Shown: piece by piece, positions 29,860 to 38,714 of the stretch
Numbering within the stretch: position 1 is the first letter of the stretch
Layout of the letters: every line of letters starts with the position of its first letter
Assembly: GCF_022484225.1 (NCBI RefSeq)
Contig: NZ_JAKVLT010000001.1
Coordinates: 1,550,001 to 1,614,000, forward strand
Direction of reading: 5' to 3'
DNA length: 64,000 nt
DNA from: Pseudoramibacter sp.
Lineage (GTDB): Bacteria; Bacillota; Clostridia; Eubacteriales; Eubacteriaceae
Position numbers and translations under genes: made by a program
Notes under the pieces: generated by a model
What the model saw: only the letters and a program-made list of their open reading frames with translations
Databases searched by the model: none
Told to the model about the DNA's origin: nothing

Positions 29860-31632
29860 ATGAAAAAGCTATTTACTGGGAATGAGGCCGCTGCACGAGG
29901 TGCTTGGGAAGCAGGGGTAAAATTTGCGGCAGCGTATCCAGGCACACCAAGTACAGAAATATTAGAAAATCTAGCGTTGTACAAAGAAGTGCAAACAGAA
30001 TGGGCGCCGAATGAAAAAGTAGCGGTTGAATCTGTTGCAGGAGCTTCAATTGCAGGTATTAGAAGTTTAGCTTGCATGAAACATGTTGGATTGAATGTAG
30101 CAGCTGATCCGATGTTTACATTTGCTTATCTTGGAGTCAACGCAGGTTCTGTAATATTAACTGCAGATGAACCAGGGATGTTTTCTTCCCAAAATGAACA
30201 AGATAATCGTCATTACGCGCGAGCAGCAAATCTTCCGATGTTTGAGCCTTCTGATTCGCAAGAAACAAAAGATATGATGGTTGAGGCATTTGATCTATCT
30301 GAAAAATACGATGTCCCAGTGCTTTTTAGAATGACAACAAGGGTTGACCATTCAAAAAGTATTGTTACATGTAAACCTAGAAAGGATGTTCAAGATAAGC
30401 CTTACGAAAAAAATATTCCTAAATATTGTCCAATGCCTGCTTTTACAGGAAAAATGCAGGAAAAACTATACAAAAATTTAGAAAAAACAAAAGAATTTTC
30501 TAATCATTGCAAATGGAATTATATCGAAGATAATCACAAATCTCTTGGTATTATAGCATCAGGTGTGGCATTTCGATATGCAAAAGAGGTGTTTGGAGAC
30601 AATGCTTCGTATCTTAAAGTTGGATTCTCTTATCCACTTCCCATGGATTTAATCAGGGAATTTTCTCAAAAAGTAGATACTATTTACATTTTAGAAGAAA
30701 ATGATCCTATTATGGAAACTGAAATTAAAGCGGCAGGTATTTCTTGCATTGGAAAAGATAAATTTCCAAGAAGAGGAGAGTTATTGCCAGAACGTATTCG
30801 CATAGCAGCTTTCGGGAAATCAAAAGAAACGATTAAACCAAATACAGAAACGATTGTTGGTCGTCCGCCTGCACTTTGTGCTGGATGCCCGCACCGAGGA
30901 TTTTTCTACGAATTGAGCAAACTTAAAGATACCATGATTTTCAGTGATATTGGGTGTTATACATTAGGAGCTCTTGCTCCTTATAATGCAACGGATGCAT
31001 GTATCTGTATGGGCGCTTCTATTTCCGGAGGACACGGTGTAGCACAAGCTTTTAAAATAAAAAATGAGAAAAAACATGTCATCTCTGTTATTGGAGATTC
31101 TACGTTTTTCCATTCAGGTATTACATCATTATTGGATGCTTCTTATAATAAAAGCTCATATTTAACGGTTATTTTAGATAATAGGATTACAGGAATGACA
31201 GGTCACCAACAAAATCCAGGAAGCGGATATGATTTAAAAGGTAATAAAGCACCAATTTCTGATATTGAACAAATTTGCCGTGCGATTAATATTAAAAATA
31301 TTCGTACAGTTAATCCAAATCATTTAGATGAAATGAAGGATGCGCTAGAATGGGGCATTCATTGTGAAGGCCCATCTGTTATCATTACAAGATGGCCATG
31401 TGCATTAAAACGATTGTCTACAGAAGATAAAGAAGAATTTCCAGGAGTCTTTACTCAAAAATATCATGTTGAAATGGATAAATGTATTGGATGTAAAAGG
31501 TGTATTGATACAGGTTGTCCTGCTTTGGAATTTTCGCGCAATCAAGATGGGAAAATGAGTATTACGGATAGTTGTGTTGGTTGTGGTGTTTGCAGTCAAG
31601 TGTGTCCGGTAAATGCAATTGTAAAGGGATAA
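29860..31632 (+). CDS. iorA: Indolepyruvate:ferredoxin oxidoreductase, alpha subunit
   Basis: Thiamine-pyrophosphate enzyme that oxidatively decarboxylates aryl-pyruvates (from Trp, Phe, Tyr transamination) to aryl-acetyl-CoA, reducing ferredoxin. The 590-residue protein begins with the pyrimidine-binding domain (GNEAAARGAWEAGVKFAAAYPGTPSTEI). The TPP pyrophosphate domain follows (CAGCPHRGFFYEL, SDIGCYTLGALAPYN, VIGDSTFFHSGITSL). Two [4Fe-4S] ferredoxin motifs close it at about residues 540-590 (CIGCKRCIDTGCPALEF and CVGCGVCSQVCPVNAI). iorB follows after 4 bases. It starts 23 bases after the nif3-like gene with GTGAGGGG as Shine-Dalgarno, so it may share that transcript. Confidence 0.96.
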   Translation: MKKLFTGNEAAARGAWEAGVKFAAAYPGTPSTEILENLALYKEVQTEWAPNEKVAVESVAGASIAGIRSLACMKHVGLNVAADPMFTFAYLGVNAGSVILTADEPGMFSSQNEQDNRHYARAANLPMFEPSDSQETKDMMVEAFDLSEKYDVPVLFRMTTRVDHSKSIVTCKPRKDVQDKPYEKNIPKYCPMPAFTGKMQEKLYKNLEKTKEFSNHCKWNYIEDNHKSLGIIASGVAFRYAKEVFGDNASYLKVGFSYPLPMDLIREFSQKVDTIYILEENDPIMETEIKAAGISCIGKDKFPRRGELLPERIRIAAFGKSKETIKPNTETIVGRPPALCAGCPHRGFFYELSKLKDTMIFSDIGCYTLGALAPYNATDACICMGASISGGHGVAQAFKIKNEKKHVISVIGDSTFFHSGITSLLDASYNKSSYLTVILDNRITGMTGHQQNPGSGYDLKGNKAPISDIEQICRAINIKNIRTVNPNHLDEMKDALEWGIHCEGPSVIITRWPCALKRLSTEDKEEFPGVFTQKYHVEMDKCIGCKRCIDTGCPALEFSRNQDGKMSITDSCVGCGVCSQVCPVNAIVKG

Positions 31633-31636
31633 TATT

Positions 31637-32209
31637 ATGGAAACAAAAAATATTCTGTTAGTAGGGGTCGGCGGACAGGGAACGATAACCGCTGCAAAAT
31701 TATTAACTTGTGGATTGATGGCATCGGGATATGATGTTAAAATGAGCGAGATTCATGGTATGAGTCAAAGAGGTGGCTCTGTTAGTTCCCAAGTAAGATA
31801 TGGAACTGATGTGCAATCACCTGTTATTGAAGCGGGGACTGCTGACATTATTGTCGCTTTTGAAAAAATGGAAGCTATGCGTTATCTTAACTATCTTAAA
31901 CAAGATGGAAAAGTTATTGTTAACGATAAGGAAATTTGGCCAATGCCAGTTATTATTGGAAAGGCTGAATATCATCCGGATATTATCGGAGAATTAAAAA
32001 AATTAGCAGATGTCACTGTAATAGATGCTTCTAAATTGGCAATTGATCTTGGTAATGAAAAAGTTACAAATGTTATTTTATTAGGAGCTATTATCAAAGC
32101 TATGGGGTTGGACCATATTGACTGGGATCAAATCATTCAAGATAATGTTAAAGAAAAGTTTGTTGAATTGAATCAAGTGGCCATCAGGAAGGGAATGGAT
32201 TTGGTTTAA
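31637..32209 (+). CDS. iorB: Indolepyruvate:ferredoxin oxidoreductase, beta subunit
   Basis: Gamma-domain-like subunit that completes IorAB and binds CoA. The 190 residues start with the family stretch ILLVGVGGQGTITAAKLL, followed by KMSEIHGMSQRGGSVSSQVRYG and a C-terminal NVILLGAIIKAMGL. Length is normal. It directly follows iorA and precedes a small Cys-rich protein by two bases. Confidence 0.95.
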   Translation: METKNILLVGVGGQGTITAAKLLTCGLMASGYDVKMSEIHGMSQRGGSVSSQVRYGTDVQSPVIEAGTADIIVAFEKMEAMRYLNYLKQDGKVIVNDKEIWPMPVIIGKAEYHPDIIGELKKLADVTVIDASKLAIDLGNEKVTNVILLGAIIKAMGLDHIDWDQIIQDNVKEKFVELNQVAIRKGMDLV

Positions 32210-32211
32210 CA

Positions 32212-32478
32212 TTGAAAAATAAAAATTATAAATTTTTTCAGCATGAGAAGTGTGAATTTTTTCCTTGTCATAAGATAAATAAAGATCAAATTCAAGATTT
32301 TAATTGCTTGTTTTGTTATTGTCCGCTTTATGCTTTGGGGGAAAAGTGTGGTGGCAATTTTTATTGGTCTGAACAGGGAATAAAAGTTTGTACAAATTGC
32401 ACATTTCCGCATAAAAGAGAAAATTACGATCAAGTCATAAAGAAATTAAAAGATCTTATTCGTCAGATAAGCCAATGA
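32212..32478 (+). CDS. Small cysteine-rich protein (Cys-rich small domain family)
   Basis: An 88-residue soluble protein with eight cysteines. The pattern is C-x3-FPCH, then NCLFCYCPLYALGEKCGG and a C-terminal CTNC. It matches what I remember of the 'cysteine-rich small domain' family (PF04071), which is often found near cobalamin-biosynthesis or metal-related genes; the function is unknown. The Cys and His arrangement suggests metal or Fe-S binding. The only start before the conserved part is TTG 32212, two bases after iorB, and its Shine-Dalgarno (GGAAGGGA) is 18 bases away, so translation probably depends on coupling. Confidence 0.75.
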   Translation: MKNKNYKFFQHEKCEFFPCHKINKDQIQDFNCLFCYCPLYALGEKCGGNFYWSEQGIKVCTNCTFPHKRENYDQVIKKLKDLIRQISQ

Positions 32479-32500
32479 TCTAGTGTAAGCGAGGAATATG

Positions 32501-33124
32501 ATGAGCGTGGGGATATTACTACTGATAGGGTGTTATTTTATAGGGAACCTAGATTTTGCCTATATTGTCGTAAAAAAGGTTAAAAATGATGATATCCGGA
32601 ATTACGGGAGCGGCAATGCTGGAACAACTAACGTATTAAGGACATTAGGCCTTAAATATGCAGGAATTGTTCTTTTGTTAGATGCCCTTAAAGGTACTTT
32701 GTGTATAGGAATTGCTAAGTATTTGTCCTTAAAATTTGGACTCAATCCAATGTGGGTTGCAGGCGCTGGAATAGCTGTATTGTGTGGCCATAATTGGCCA
32801 ATTCTTTTAAAATTTAGGGGCGGTAAAGGTACAGCAACATCAATCGGATTGTTTTTACTGTACGATTGGCGGATCGCATTGATTTGTATTGCGATTGCAC
32901 TTGTGATTTTGGCTATTTTTAAAATGGTTTCTCTCGCATCGATTACTGGGATGACGATTTTGCCGTTTGTCACACTTTTGTTTTTTGGTGTATCTAATCT
33001 TCCAGCATTGGTATTAACAATATTCATGGCATTATCTACAGATATTCAGCATCGCAGCAACATTAAAAGAATTATTTCCGGTACGGAAAGTAAAATTGGA
33101 CAACATATTGAAATGAAAAAATAG
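32501..33124 (+). CDS. plsY: Acyl-phosphate glycerol-3-phosphate acyltransferase PlsY
   Basis: Membrane enzyme that puts the first acyl chain on glycerol-3-phosphate, using acyl-phosphate made by PlsX. The 207-residue protein has five or so membrane helices and all three PlsY loops: RNYGSGNAGTTNVLRTLG, GHNWPILLKFRGGKGTATS and a last one near the end (STDIQHRSNIKRI). The ATG at 32501 is 5 bases after GAGGA; the adjacent in-frame ATG at 32498 is too close. A strong terminator follows. Confidence 0.95.
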   Translation: MSVGILLLIGCYFIGNLDFAYIVVKKVKNDDIRNYGSGNAGTTNVLRTLGLKYAGIVLLLDALKGTLCIGIAKYLSLKFGLNPMWVAGAGIAVLCGHNWPILLKFRGGKGTATSIGLFLLYDWRIALICIAIALVILAIFKMVSLASITGMTILPFVTLLFFGVSNLPALVLTIFMALSTDIQHRSNIKRIISGTESKIGQHIEMKK

Positions 33125-33132
33125 TCAATACT

Positions 33133-33180
33133 ACAGAAATCCAAAATATGATTACCATATTTTGGATTTCTGTTATTATT
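33133..33180 (+). terminator. Intrinsic terminator after plsY
   Basis: A perfect 18-bp stem (33133-33150 with 33156-33173) around a 5-nt loop ATTAC is followed by TATTATTT. It marks the end of the plsY transcript and overlaps the upstream extension of the next frame, supporting the later start there. Confidence 0.88.
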
Positions 33181-33194
33181 TAATAAACAATAAC

Positions 33195-33968
33195 ATGAAT
33201 AATAAATATTTTTACAACCATTATTTTAAACCACAACATGTCAAACCCAAAAATATGGTTTTTTCAAAAGAACATATTATTCTTTCATCAATAATTGTAG
33301 GTTTTATTGTTATATTAATAATTATATTAAAAAACAAAAAAGATCTTAAATTTAATAAAAAGATATTACGAGTGTTGGGAATTGTATTATTATCACTTGA
33401 AATTTTTAGAATATCTTGGAAAACTTATTTCTTTGGGTGGCATTTAACTAATTTGGGATTTGATTGGTGCAATCAAATTTGTATGATCCTGCCGTTTATT
33501 GCTATCATTCAAAATGAAAAGTTATATCCGTATGTCGATGTGGCAGCTTTTATTGGTGGGTTCTTTGTTCTGATTTACCCAGTTTGGGTATTTTATGATT
33601 TTGGAGGAATTCATGTCGTCGCAGTTCAAAGTATGCTTTCCCATGGATTAATGGTGGCAATTCCTTTGGTGATGCCGCTGGCTTCAGAAGGAAATTATAT
33701 GAGATCTGTTAAAGATTTTTGGAAAAGAATTATTGGAATAGACGTCGTTTTATTGTTAGCTTATATCTTTTCTATTGTACTAAATAAAAATTATATTGTA
33801 ATGGAAAATGCCAATGGTATTCCAATAATTGATCATATTCAAAATCCTTATTACTGGATATTGGTTCTACCGCTTATTATGGTTGGACTTTATAAGTTTA
33901 CTACATGGCTTAATTTTTGTGATAGGAAGAATCTATCAAATGGGAAAAATTATTTTGAAAAGAATTGA
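33195..33968 (+). CDS. YwaF-like (TIGR02206 type) integral membrane protein
   Basis: A 257-residue membrane protein with about six to seven helices (around residues 23-45, 58-75, 88-105, 115-135, 145-165, 185-205 and 225-245). The pattern WHLTNLGFDWCNQICMILPF followed by SMLSHGLMVAIPLVMP (conserved His residues at helix edges) resembles the YwaF/TIGR02206 family, whose function is unknown. The start is ATG 33195; the frame is open further upstream but that part lies in the plsY terminator. Its end overlaps the next gene by 29 bases. The family call is moderate. Confidence 0.65.
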   Translation: MNNKYFYNHYFKPQHVKPKNMVFSKEHIILSSIIVGFIVILIIILKNKKDLKFNKKILRVLGIVLLSLEIFRISWKTYFFGWHLTNLGFDWCNQICMILPFIAIIQNEKLYPYVDVAAFIGGFFVLIYPVWVFYDFGGIHVVAVQSMLSHGLMVAIPLVMPLASEGNYMRSVKDFWKRIIGIDVVLLLAYIFSIVLNKNYIVMENANGIPIIDHIQNPYYWILVLPLIMVGLYKFTTWLNFCDRKNLSNGKNYFEKN

Positions 33969-34455
33969 ACATGAATTAGAGCCTTTTTATCAAAAAGATT
34001 CAAAAATATTAATTTTGGGAACTTTTCCATCGCCTAAATCAAGAGAAAGTAAATTCTATTATGGACACCCCCAAAACAGATTTTGGAAGGTGTTATCTGC
34101 AGTTTTTAATGATGTTATTCCAGAGACAATATCAGAGAAAAAAAACTTTTTAATAAAATGGAAAATTGCACTATGGGATGTAATAGCAAGTTGCCATATT
34201 CAAGGCGCTTCAGATGCGTCTATACGAGATGTAATATATAATGATTTGCATTTTATTATCAACAATGCTTCTATTGAATTAATTGTTACAACTGGAAAGA
34301 AAGCAGATTCACTCTTTATGAAACGATGGGGCCAAGATAAGAGCATTCAAAAAATTACATATTTGAATTTACCATCTACAAGTTCTGCTAATGCTTCGAT
34401 GAGCTTAAAGCAGTTGATTCAATCATATAATCAAATAACCAATTGTATTAATTAA
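33940..34455 (+). CDS. DNA-deoxyinosine glycosylase-like protein (UDG superfamily)
   Basis: Likely a base-excision repair enzyme of the uracil-DNA-glycosylase fold that removes hypoxanthine (deaminated adenine) from DNA. The 171-residue protein has the family start ILILGTFPSPKSRESKFYYGHPQNRFWKVL (active-site loop), an ALWDVIASCHIQGASDASI segment, a central IVTTGKKA and the closing LPSTSSANASM loop. The ATG at 33940 has AGGAAG 10 bases upstream, inside the end of the YwaF-like gene. No catalytic activity can be proven from sequence. Its neighbours pcrA and ligA fit a DNA-maintenance block. Confidence 0.82.
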   Translation: MGKIILKRIEHELEPFYQKDSKILILGTFPSPKSRESKFYYGHPQNRFWKVLSAVFNDVIPETISEKKNFLIKWKIALWDVIASCHIQGASDASIRDVIYNDLHFIINNASIELIVTTGKKADSLFMKRWGQDKSIQKITYLNLPSTSSANASMSLKQLIQSYNQITNCIN

Positions 34456-34484
34456 TAATTATTATTGAAAGGATAGGGAATAAC

Positions 34485-36503
34485 ATGAAAGTATCCTGTG
34501 AACGCTGTGGAAGGGAAATTGGTTTTTTTTCTAGAGCACATAGTTTTGAAAATACTAAACTTAATATTGAATATCATAATTTATGCGCTAAATGCAGCAG
34601 TTTATTAACAGATGCTGTTTCCCAACTTACTTCTTTAACACAGACTATTCGAACGACATTGCTTAAAGACTATCAATTTTCAAATATTGACTCTGCTGAT
34701 TTAGATACAATTATTTTTGTGTCTATAAAAACAATTTTAGAAAAAAATCCTCATTTTTCAGATAGAAAAGATCCTTTAATTCAAATCTTTGTTGGAGAGA
34801 CTGTAGATGAATATAACTCAGAAAAAATGATATTGTCTAAAATAATAAAAAAAATTTTAGATTATGGATTTTCATCTAATTTAGAAAATGCAGAATTGTT
34901 AAGTTACAGCAAATATTTCAATAACACTACATTGATGCTTAACCAAATTCAAGCCAATTGCAGTCAGTCAGTACCGCAAGTTTGGACGGATTTGATATTA
35001 AATAAAAGAGGGATTGTTTTTCGACAAACTGAAAATAATAATATTATTTCTGCCCGTTTTCCGAACAATGAAGAAATTAGATATGCACTTAAACGGCAGG
35101 ATGGTTTACAATCGATTCAATTTTTGAATATTAAATATCCCTCAGAAATATTTCAGAATAAAAATGTGATTGTTTATGGCAATAATGAAAATCAATTATT
35201 TCAAATCACAAAATTAATTGATTATTTTAATAAACAATTAAAAGAAAAAGAAGAACAAAAACACAGATTAATATTAAATCAATTAGGTGAAAGAGTACGC
35301 AACGATCTTCGTAAAATTTTTCAAAATTCACCTATTTCTACTCTGCATGTCGACAGCGTTTTATTAATTTTGGTGAAAAATATACAAAGTATTTCAGAAA
35401 TTCCTATTTTAGATTTATACAACCCGTATGGTATAGCCATAGATCTTTTAATAAGGGATTACTTAACAAATTTTTTGACATTGGGAATAAGAACAAGAGA
35501 TGAAATTGTAGAATACGTTCAAAATCAATGTTTATTTATTTCAAATTGTAATATTAAGCTTCCAGGATTAAAAACCGATAGAATGTGGGGATTTTTTTCG
35601 TCACGGGGCTATATTATTTTTTTGAAAAAAGCAAATAAATATTTGTTTGTCTTTGAAAACAATTATCCAAATGATATATATTATCCAGTTAATAATTTAA
35701 TATATCGAGGAGAGAAATATATTCAAATACCTGATAATAATCAGCATGTCTTTGAAAACAGAGAATCTAATGGAATAATATTTTATAGTTCAAAAATTGA
35801 AATTATCGATGAAATGCTGACATTTTTTATTAAAAATAATTCTGATTATCAAATGGATCAGTACATGGCAATAAGACAGAAAATTTATTCTGATCGCGAC
35901 AAAATATTAGAAATAAAGCGTGTAACAGATCGATTGTTTTCAATTTTTGGTTATATTCCATTTTGTATGTATGATGAGTGGTTTACCATATATCAGGAAA
36001 TTATTAAAGATAGTCCATTTTTGAAAAAATTATTGATAGATCATACCAATTTATCACTTGATCAATTTAATCATCATACAATATATACAAATAGGATTAC
36101 GCATGCTTTCGATAAAGGTGCATCAGATTTAATGAAAACACTAAAAATAAATGATGCTGAAATTGTTAAAGGACTTATGCTAGATTATTTGGAACATTCT
36201 TTAATTGATATTCTGTCGGAAGAATGGATTCGAATCAATGGAGACGATGTTGATCAGAACATGTCTCTTGAACAAGCTTTTGAATATTATCTTGGTCTGT
36301 CAAATATTGAACCTCAAAAAGCGTATTATTTTGGCTTATTTGTTTATTATTTAATTAATAAAGGAGTATTGCCAAAAGATCATCACTTTTTTGAAAATTA
36401 TCAACGTGCGATGAGTGTTTTTATTAGAAGTCAACAAAGCCTTAATTATGACAACGGAATTGAGATTCCATCTGAAATGCTAGAAAATAATAATAAAGAA
36501 TAA
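34485..36503 (+). CDS. Unrecognised 672-residue protein with an N-terminal zinc ribbon
   Basis: I do not recognise this family. The N-terminus (residues about 5-38) has two CxxC pairs (CERCGRE and CAKCSS) spaced like a zinc ribbon. The rest shows no membrane helix, signal peptide, nucleotide-binding loop or nuclease motif that I can see. It is rich in Asn, Ile, Lys and aromatic residues, with mainly helical stretches, for example a charged helix NKQLKEKEEQKHRLIL near residue 253. The C-terminal 200 residues are helical with an EAFEYYLGLSNIEPQKAYYFGLFVYYLINKG tetratricopeptide-like feel. The Shine-Dalgarno is clear (AAAGGATAGGGA before ATG 34485). It stands 7 bases before pcrA, so it is co-transcribed with repair genes. 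A DNA-related role is only inference from position. Confidence 0.85.
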   Translation: MKVSCERCGREIGFFSRAHSFENTKLNIEYHNLCAKCSSLLTDAVSQLTSLTQTIRTTLLKDYQFSNIDSADLDTIIFVSIKTILEKNPHFSDRKDPLIQIFVGETVDEYNSEKMILSKIIKKILDYGFSSNLENAELLSYSKYFNNTTLMLNQIQANCSQSVPQVWTDLILNKRGIVFRQTENNNIISARFPNNEEIRYALKRQDGLQSIQFLNIKYPSEIFQNKNVIVYGNNENQLFQITKLIDYFNKQLKEKEEQKHRLILNQLGERVRNDLRKIFQNSPISTLHVDSVLLILVKNIQSISEIPILDLYNPYGIAIDLLIRDYLTNFLTLGIRTRDEIVEYVQNQCLFISNCNIKLPGLKTDRMWGFFSSRGYIIFLKKANKYLFVFENNYPNDIYYPVNNLIYRGEKYIQIPDNNQHVFENRESNGIIFYSSKIEIIDEMLTFFIKNNSDYQMDQYMAIRQKIYSDRDKILEIKRVTDRLFSIFGYIPFCMYDEWFTIYQEIIKDSPFLKKLLIDHTNLSLDQFNHHTIYTNRITHAFDKGASDLMKTLKINDAEIVKGLMLDYLEHSLIDILSEEWIRINGDDVDQNMSLEQAFEYYLGLSNIEPQKAYYFGLFVYYLINKGVLPKDHHFFENYQRAMSVFIRSQQSLNYDNGIEIPSEMLENNNKE

Positions 36504-36510
36504 GAGAAAA

Positions 36511-38712
36511 ATGAATCAAAATATCATTCAAGGATTAAATCAACAACAAAAAGAAGCCGTTATGTCAACGGAGGGGCCACTGTTAATATTAGCAGGCGCT
36601 GGCTCTGGAAAGACAAAAACCATTATTCATAGGATTGCTTATATTATCAATCAGAAATTAGCTTATCCTTCCCAAATTTTGGCGATTACTTTTACAAACA
36701 AAGCAGCCGAAGAAATGAGAAATAGAATTTCTTCTATGAATATTAAAGATTCCCGGTATATTTGGATGTACACATTTCATGCTATGTGTGCACGAATTTT
36801 ACGTACCTATGCAGAATTCTTAGGATATCAAAAAAATTTTGTTATTTATGATACAGATGACCAAAAGCGGCTTTATAAGCAGGTCATGAAAACACTAAAT
36901 TTTTCTGATAAGTTTTTCCCTTTTGCCAGTATTATTGGAGAGATTTCTTTGGCCAAAGAAAATACAATGCTGCCAAAACAATATGAAAAAGAAGTCGCTG
37001 GCGATTTTCGAAAAGAAAAAATTGCTCAATTTTATAAACTCTATCAGAAAGAATTGAAAAATAATAATGCTATGGATTTTGATGACTTGATTCTCAACAC
37101 AATCATCTTATTTAAATCAAATCCGCAAATTTTACAAAACTATCAAAATAAATTTAAGTATATTTTAGTAGATGAATATCAAGATACAAATCACAATCAA
37201 TATGAACTTGTTCATATGCTTTCCGGAGATCGTCAGAACATCTGCGTGTGTGGCGATGATGACCAAAGTATTTATGGTTGGAGAGGAGCTGATATTCATA
37301 ACATATTAAACTTTGAGAAAGATTATCCAGGCGCAAAAATAATAAAACTTGAAAAAAATTATCGTTCAACGCCATCGATATTAAATGTTGCAAATCATGT
37401 TATCTCTAATAATAAAGAGAGAAAAGAAAAGAATTTATGGACAGATAATCCAGATGATCCTAATAAAATATTGCTGCGATCTTTTGAATCGGGAAGCGAA
37501 GAGGCTGAATACATTTCAAATAAAATACAAGAATTAATAGCAGAAGATCATTATAAATATAATGATATTGCTATCCTGTATCGTACCAATGCTCAATCTC
37601 GATTGTTTGAAGAATCTTTGATGAGAAATAAAATTTCTTATCAACTTATTGGCGGGACAAATTTTTATTCAAGACAAGAAATAAAAGATATTGTTGCCTA
37701 TTTACACATTTTATATAATCCTCAGGATAATTTAGATGCGATGAGAATCATTAACGTTCCTAGACGAGGGATTGGAAATATGACCGTTCAAAAATTACAG
37801 GATTTTGCTGATTTTAAAGGATACAGCTTTATGGATTCTGTTTTTCATTGCGATGAAAATCCTGAATTGTCATCAAATGCAAAAGGAAAAGTTAAAAAAT
37901 TTTCAAGCCTGATGGATTATTTAATGACTCTATCTGAAAATGTTGGAGTATCTGAGTTAATCCAGGAAGTTGTGGATAAAAGTGGCTACATTGAGATGTT
38001 AAAGATTGGGAAAACTCAAAATGCAGAGGCTAGAATCGAAAATATTCGTGAGTTGATTTCAAGTGCTGTAGAATTTGAAAATAATTCGGATGACACATCA
38101 CTTCGCGCATATCTAGAAACAATTTCTTTAACAAGTGATACTGATAAATATGATGAAAATAATGGAAAAGTATTATTGATGACATTGCATAATGCCAAAG
38201 GATTGGAATTCCCAGTTGTTTTCATGCCTGGAATGGAAGATGGAATATTTCCTCATATTCGTTCTTTTGATAATGAATCTCAAATGGAAGAGGAAAGGCG
38301 AATCTGCTATGTTGGAATTACGAGGGCCCAGAGAAGATTATTTTTGACTTATGCTAAATCGCGGACAATCTATGGGAGAACTCAGCCCGAATTGCCTTCA
38401 CGTTTTCTAAAAGAATTGCCAAAAGAAAGTATTGATTGTGATGAGCCTGTTTATATACCTAAACATTCACTCCATGTTGGAAAAAAGAATGAATACCGAG
38501 CTTTTACGAAGAGCCTTCAATATAACAAGCCTCATTCTGTTCAAGCGGTTGCCCAATCTTCCACAGCTTTTCATCCAGCCGATAAAGTAAAACACAAAAA
38601 ATTTGGCATTGGCACTATTATTGAAGTTCAAAAGAATCAAATTTCCGTTGCTTTCCCTGGTATTGGGATAAAAAAGCTTTCACCTTCTTATGTACAATTA
38701 GTAAGTGAGTAA
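36511..38712 (+). CDS. pcrA: UvrD/PcrA-type ATP-dependent DNA helicase
   Basis: 3'-5' superfamily 1 helicase of repair and plasmid/phage rolling-circle replication; 733 residues. All SF1A motifs are visible: LNQQQKEAV (Q motif), LAGAGSGKTKTI (Walker A), ITFTNKAAEEM, LVDEYQDTN (Walker B), GDDDQSIYGWRGAD, LEKNYRS, then LMTLHNAKGLEFPVVFMPG and EERRICYVGITRAQRRL. A C-terminal RNAP/tail region ends with the KHKKFGIGTIIEV tudor-like segment. It lies directly before ligA, the usual pcrA-ligA order in Gram-positives. Confidence 0.96.
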   Translation: MNQNIIQGLNQQQKEAVMSTEGPLLILAGAGSGKTKTIIHRIAYIINQKLAYPSQILAITFTNKAAEEMRNRISSMNIKDSRYIWMYTFHAMCARILRTYAEFLGYQKNFVIYDTDDQKRLYKQVMKTLNFSDKFFPFASIIGEISLAKENTMLPKQYEKEVAGDFRKEKIAQFYKLYQKELKNNNAMDFDDLILNTIILFKSNPQILQNYQNKFKYILVDEYQDTNHNQYELVHMLSGDRQNICVCGDDDQSIYGWRGADIHNILNFEKDYPGAKIIKLEKNYRSTPSILNVANHVISNNKERKEKNLWTDNPDDPNKILLRSFESGSEEAEYISNKIQELIAEDHYKYNDIAILYRTNAQSRLFEESLMRNKISYQLIGGTNFYSRQEIKDIVAYLHILYNPQDNLDAMRIINVPRRGIGNMTVQKLQDFADFKGYSFMDSVFHCDENPELSSNAKGKVKKFSSLMDYLMTLSENVGVSELIQEVVDKSGYIEMLKIGKTQNAEARIENIRELISSAVEFENNSDDTSLRAYLETISLTSDTDKYDENNGKVLLMTLHNAKGLEFPVVFMPGMEDGIFPHIRSFDNESQMEEERRICYVGITRAQRRLFLTYAKSRTIYGRTQPELPSRFLKELPKESIDCDEPVYIPKHSLHVGKKNEYRAFTKSLQYNKPHSVQAVAQSSTAFHPADKVKHKKFGIGTIIEVQKNQISVAFPGIGIKKLSPSYVQLVSE

Positions 38713-38714
38713 TC

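Noticed and set aside
33162..33194. Longer N-terminus for the YwaF-like protein
   Set aside because: These codons lie in the descending arm of the plsY terminator and lack a Shine-Dalgarno; the ATG at 33195 is adopted.
33829..33939. N-terminal extension of the deoxyinosine-glycosylase-like protein with a hydrophobic stretch
   Set aside because: It is the out-of-frame shadow of the YwaF-like membrane protein. ATG 33940 has a Shine-Dalgarno and gives the normal family length.
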